A DNA stretch of 6,544 nucleotides from Blautia sp. (lineage in GTDB: Bacteria; Bacillota; Clostridia; Lachnospirales; Lachnospiraceae): positions 1 through 6,544 of the forward strand of contig JAFWDX010000307.1 in NCBI GenBank assembly GCA_017515945.1, read 5' to 3'. The translations under genes and the position numbers were made by a program. The stretch's first letter is position 1, and each line of letters starts with the position of its first letter. Positions 5,890 through 6,544 of the stretch are shown piece by piece. The notes under the pieces were generated by a model. That model saw only the letters and a program-made list of their open reading frames with translations, was not told the DNA's origin and did no database searches.

Positions 5890-6201
5890 ATGTCAGCAAT
5901 GAAGATAAAAAAAGGCGACACCGTACAGGTGATCAGCGGTAAAGAGAAAGGCAAAGACGGCAAAGTCCTTGCCGTGAATACAAAGGACAATACAGTCCTG
6001 GTAGAAAATGTAAATATGGTCAGCAAACATGCAAAACCGTCTGCGGCCAACCAGAACGGCGGGATCCTTCAGAAAGAAGCTCCGCTTCATATCTCCAAAG
6101 TCATGCTGCTTGTTGACGGCCAGACCACCAGAGTAGGCTTCAGGATGGATGGCGACAAGAAGGTCCGTTACGCAAAGAAAACGGGCAAGAACATCGATTG
6201 A
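5890..6201 (+). CDS. rplX: 50S ribosomal protein L24 (uL24)
   Basis: L24 initiates 50S assembly by binding the 5' region of 23S rRNA and later lies near the tunnel exit. With the ATG at 5890 the product is 103 residues starting [20 protein letters not shown]. Residues 9-35 form the KOW motif ([18 protein letters not shown]). Downstream are [14 protein letters not shown], a glycine-containing [16 protein letters not shown], and [20 protein letters not shown], all usual for the family. An ATG at 5857 would add 11 residues encoded by the end of rplN and has no SD; TGGAGGG (5877-5883) is correctly placed for 5890. An internal ATG at 5899 (MKIKKG) is a weaker alternative. Confidence 0.97.
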   Translation: MSAMKIKKGDTVQVISGKEKGKDGKVLAVNTKDNTVLVENVNMVSKHAKPSAANQNGGILQKEAPLHISKVMLLVDGQTTRVGFRMDGDKKVRYAKKTGKNID

Positions 6202-6222
6202 CCGGAGAGGAGGCATTCATAA

Positions 6223-6544
6223 GTGAGCAGATTAAAAGAACAGTACAAGAATGAGATCGTGGACGCCATGATCAAAAAGTTCGGTTACAAAAACGTTATG
6301 GAAGTGCCGAAGCTCGAGAAGATCGTTGTCAATATGGGTGTGGGTGAAGCGAGAGAAAACGCGAAACTCCTTGACTCAGCTATTGCCGATATGGAGCTGA
6401 TCACAGGTCAGAAGGCCGTGGCTACAAAGGCTAAAAAGTCAGTCGCCAATTTCAAGATTCGTGAAGGTATGGCCATCGGCTGCAAAACCACTCTTCGCGG
6501 CGAAAAGATGTATGAGTTCGCAGATCGTCTGATCAACCTGGCCC
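6223..6544 (+). CDS. rplE: 50S ribosomal protein L5 (uL5), 5' part, GTG start
   Basis: L5 is part of the central protuberance, binds 5S rRNA and contacts the P-site tRNA. The window ends inside the gene: 107 complete codons are present, where the family usually has about 180 residues. The visible part reads [20 protein letters not shown], then [40 protein letters not shown] and [15 protein letters not shown], a clear L5 match. The start is a GTG at 6223, supported by AGAGGAGG (6206-6213) 9 nt upstream; there is no in-frame ATG near it. It lies 21 nt after rplX, in the normal position. Confidence 0.96.
   Translation, partial: MSRLKEQYKNEIVDAMIKKFGYKNVMEVPKLEKIVVNMGVGEARENAKLLDSAIADMELITGQKAVATKAKKSVANFKIREGMAIGCKTTLRGEKMYEFADRLINLA

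Overview
The window is the first two thirds of a bacterial S10 ribosomal-protein operon, read entirely on the + strand. The gene order is rpsJ, rplC, rplD, rplW, rplB, rpsS, rplV, rpsC, rplP, rpmC, rpsQ, rplN, rplX and the 5' part of rplE, the last cut by the window edge. The order is canonical and no gene is missing. The proteins look like those of Clostridia, most like Lachnospiraceae (Bacillota). Pointers are the L24 start [10 protein letters not shown], the L29 segment [20 protein letters not shown], strong purine-rich Shine-Dalgarno (SD) sequences before most genes, and moderate GC. This assignment is from remembered family sequences, not a search.

Layout. Most gene junctions are tight: rplD/rplW overlap by 1 nt, rplP/rpmC by 11 nt, and the others are 2 to 21 nt apart. 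Four junctions are not: rpsJ-rplC (165 nt), rplW-rplB (156 nt), rpsS-rplV (95 nt) and rpmC-rpsQ (91 nt). Each of these holds strong RNA secondary structure readable by eye and no credible ORF. The rpsJ-rplC spacer also holds a near-consensus sigma-A promoter. No intrinsic terminator is visible, so the cluster is expected to be read through as one message, with a probable internal boost before rplC.

Function. All fourteen genes encode ribosome parts. Small-subunit proteins are S10, S19, S3 and S17. Large-subunit proteins are L3, L4, L23, L2, L22, L16, L29, L14, L24 and L5. Several cluster physically: L4, L22, L23, L24 and L29 line or surround the peptide exit tunnel, and L2, L3, L14 and L16 pack near the catalytic centre or the subunit interface.

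Points of interest. rplV (L22) carries a single-base frameshift after about residue 36, yet the rest of the gene is intact to its proper stop; in an essential single-copy gene this is most likely a sequencing or assembly error. The four structured spacers are the best candidates for something undescribed. The rplW-rplB one folds as a clear three-way junction. The rpsS-rplV one can form two mutually exclusive pairings, one of which masks the rplV SD. They may be operon-internal autoregulatory leaders, but this is inference from pairing alone.
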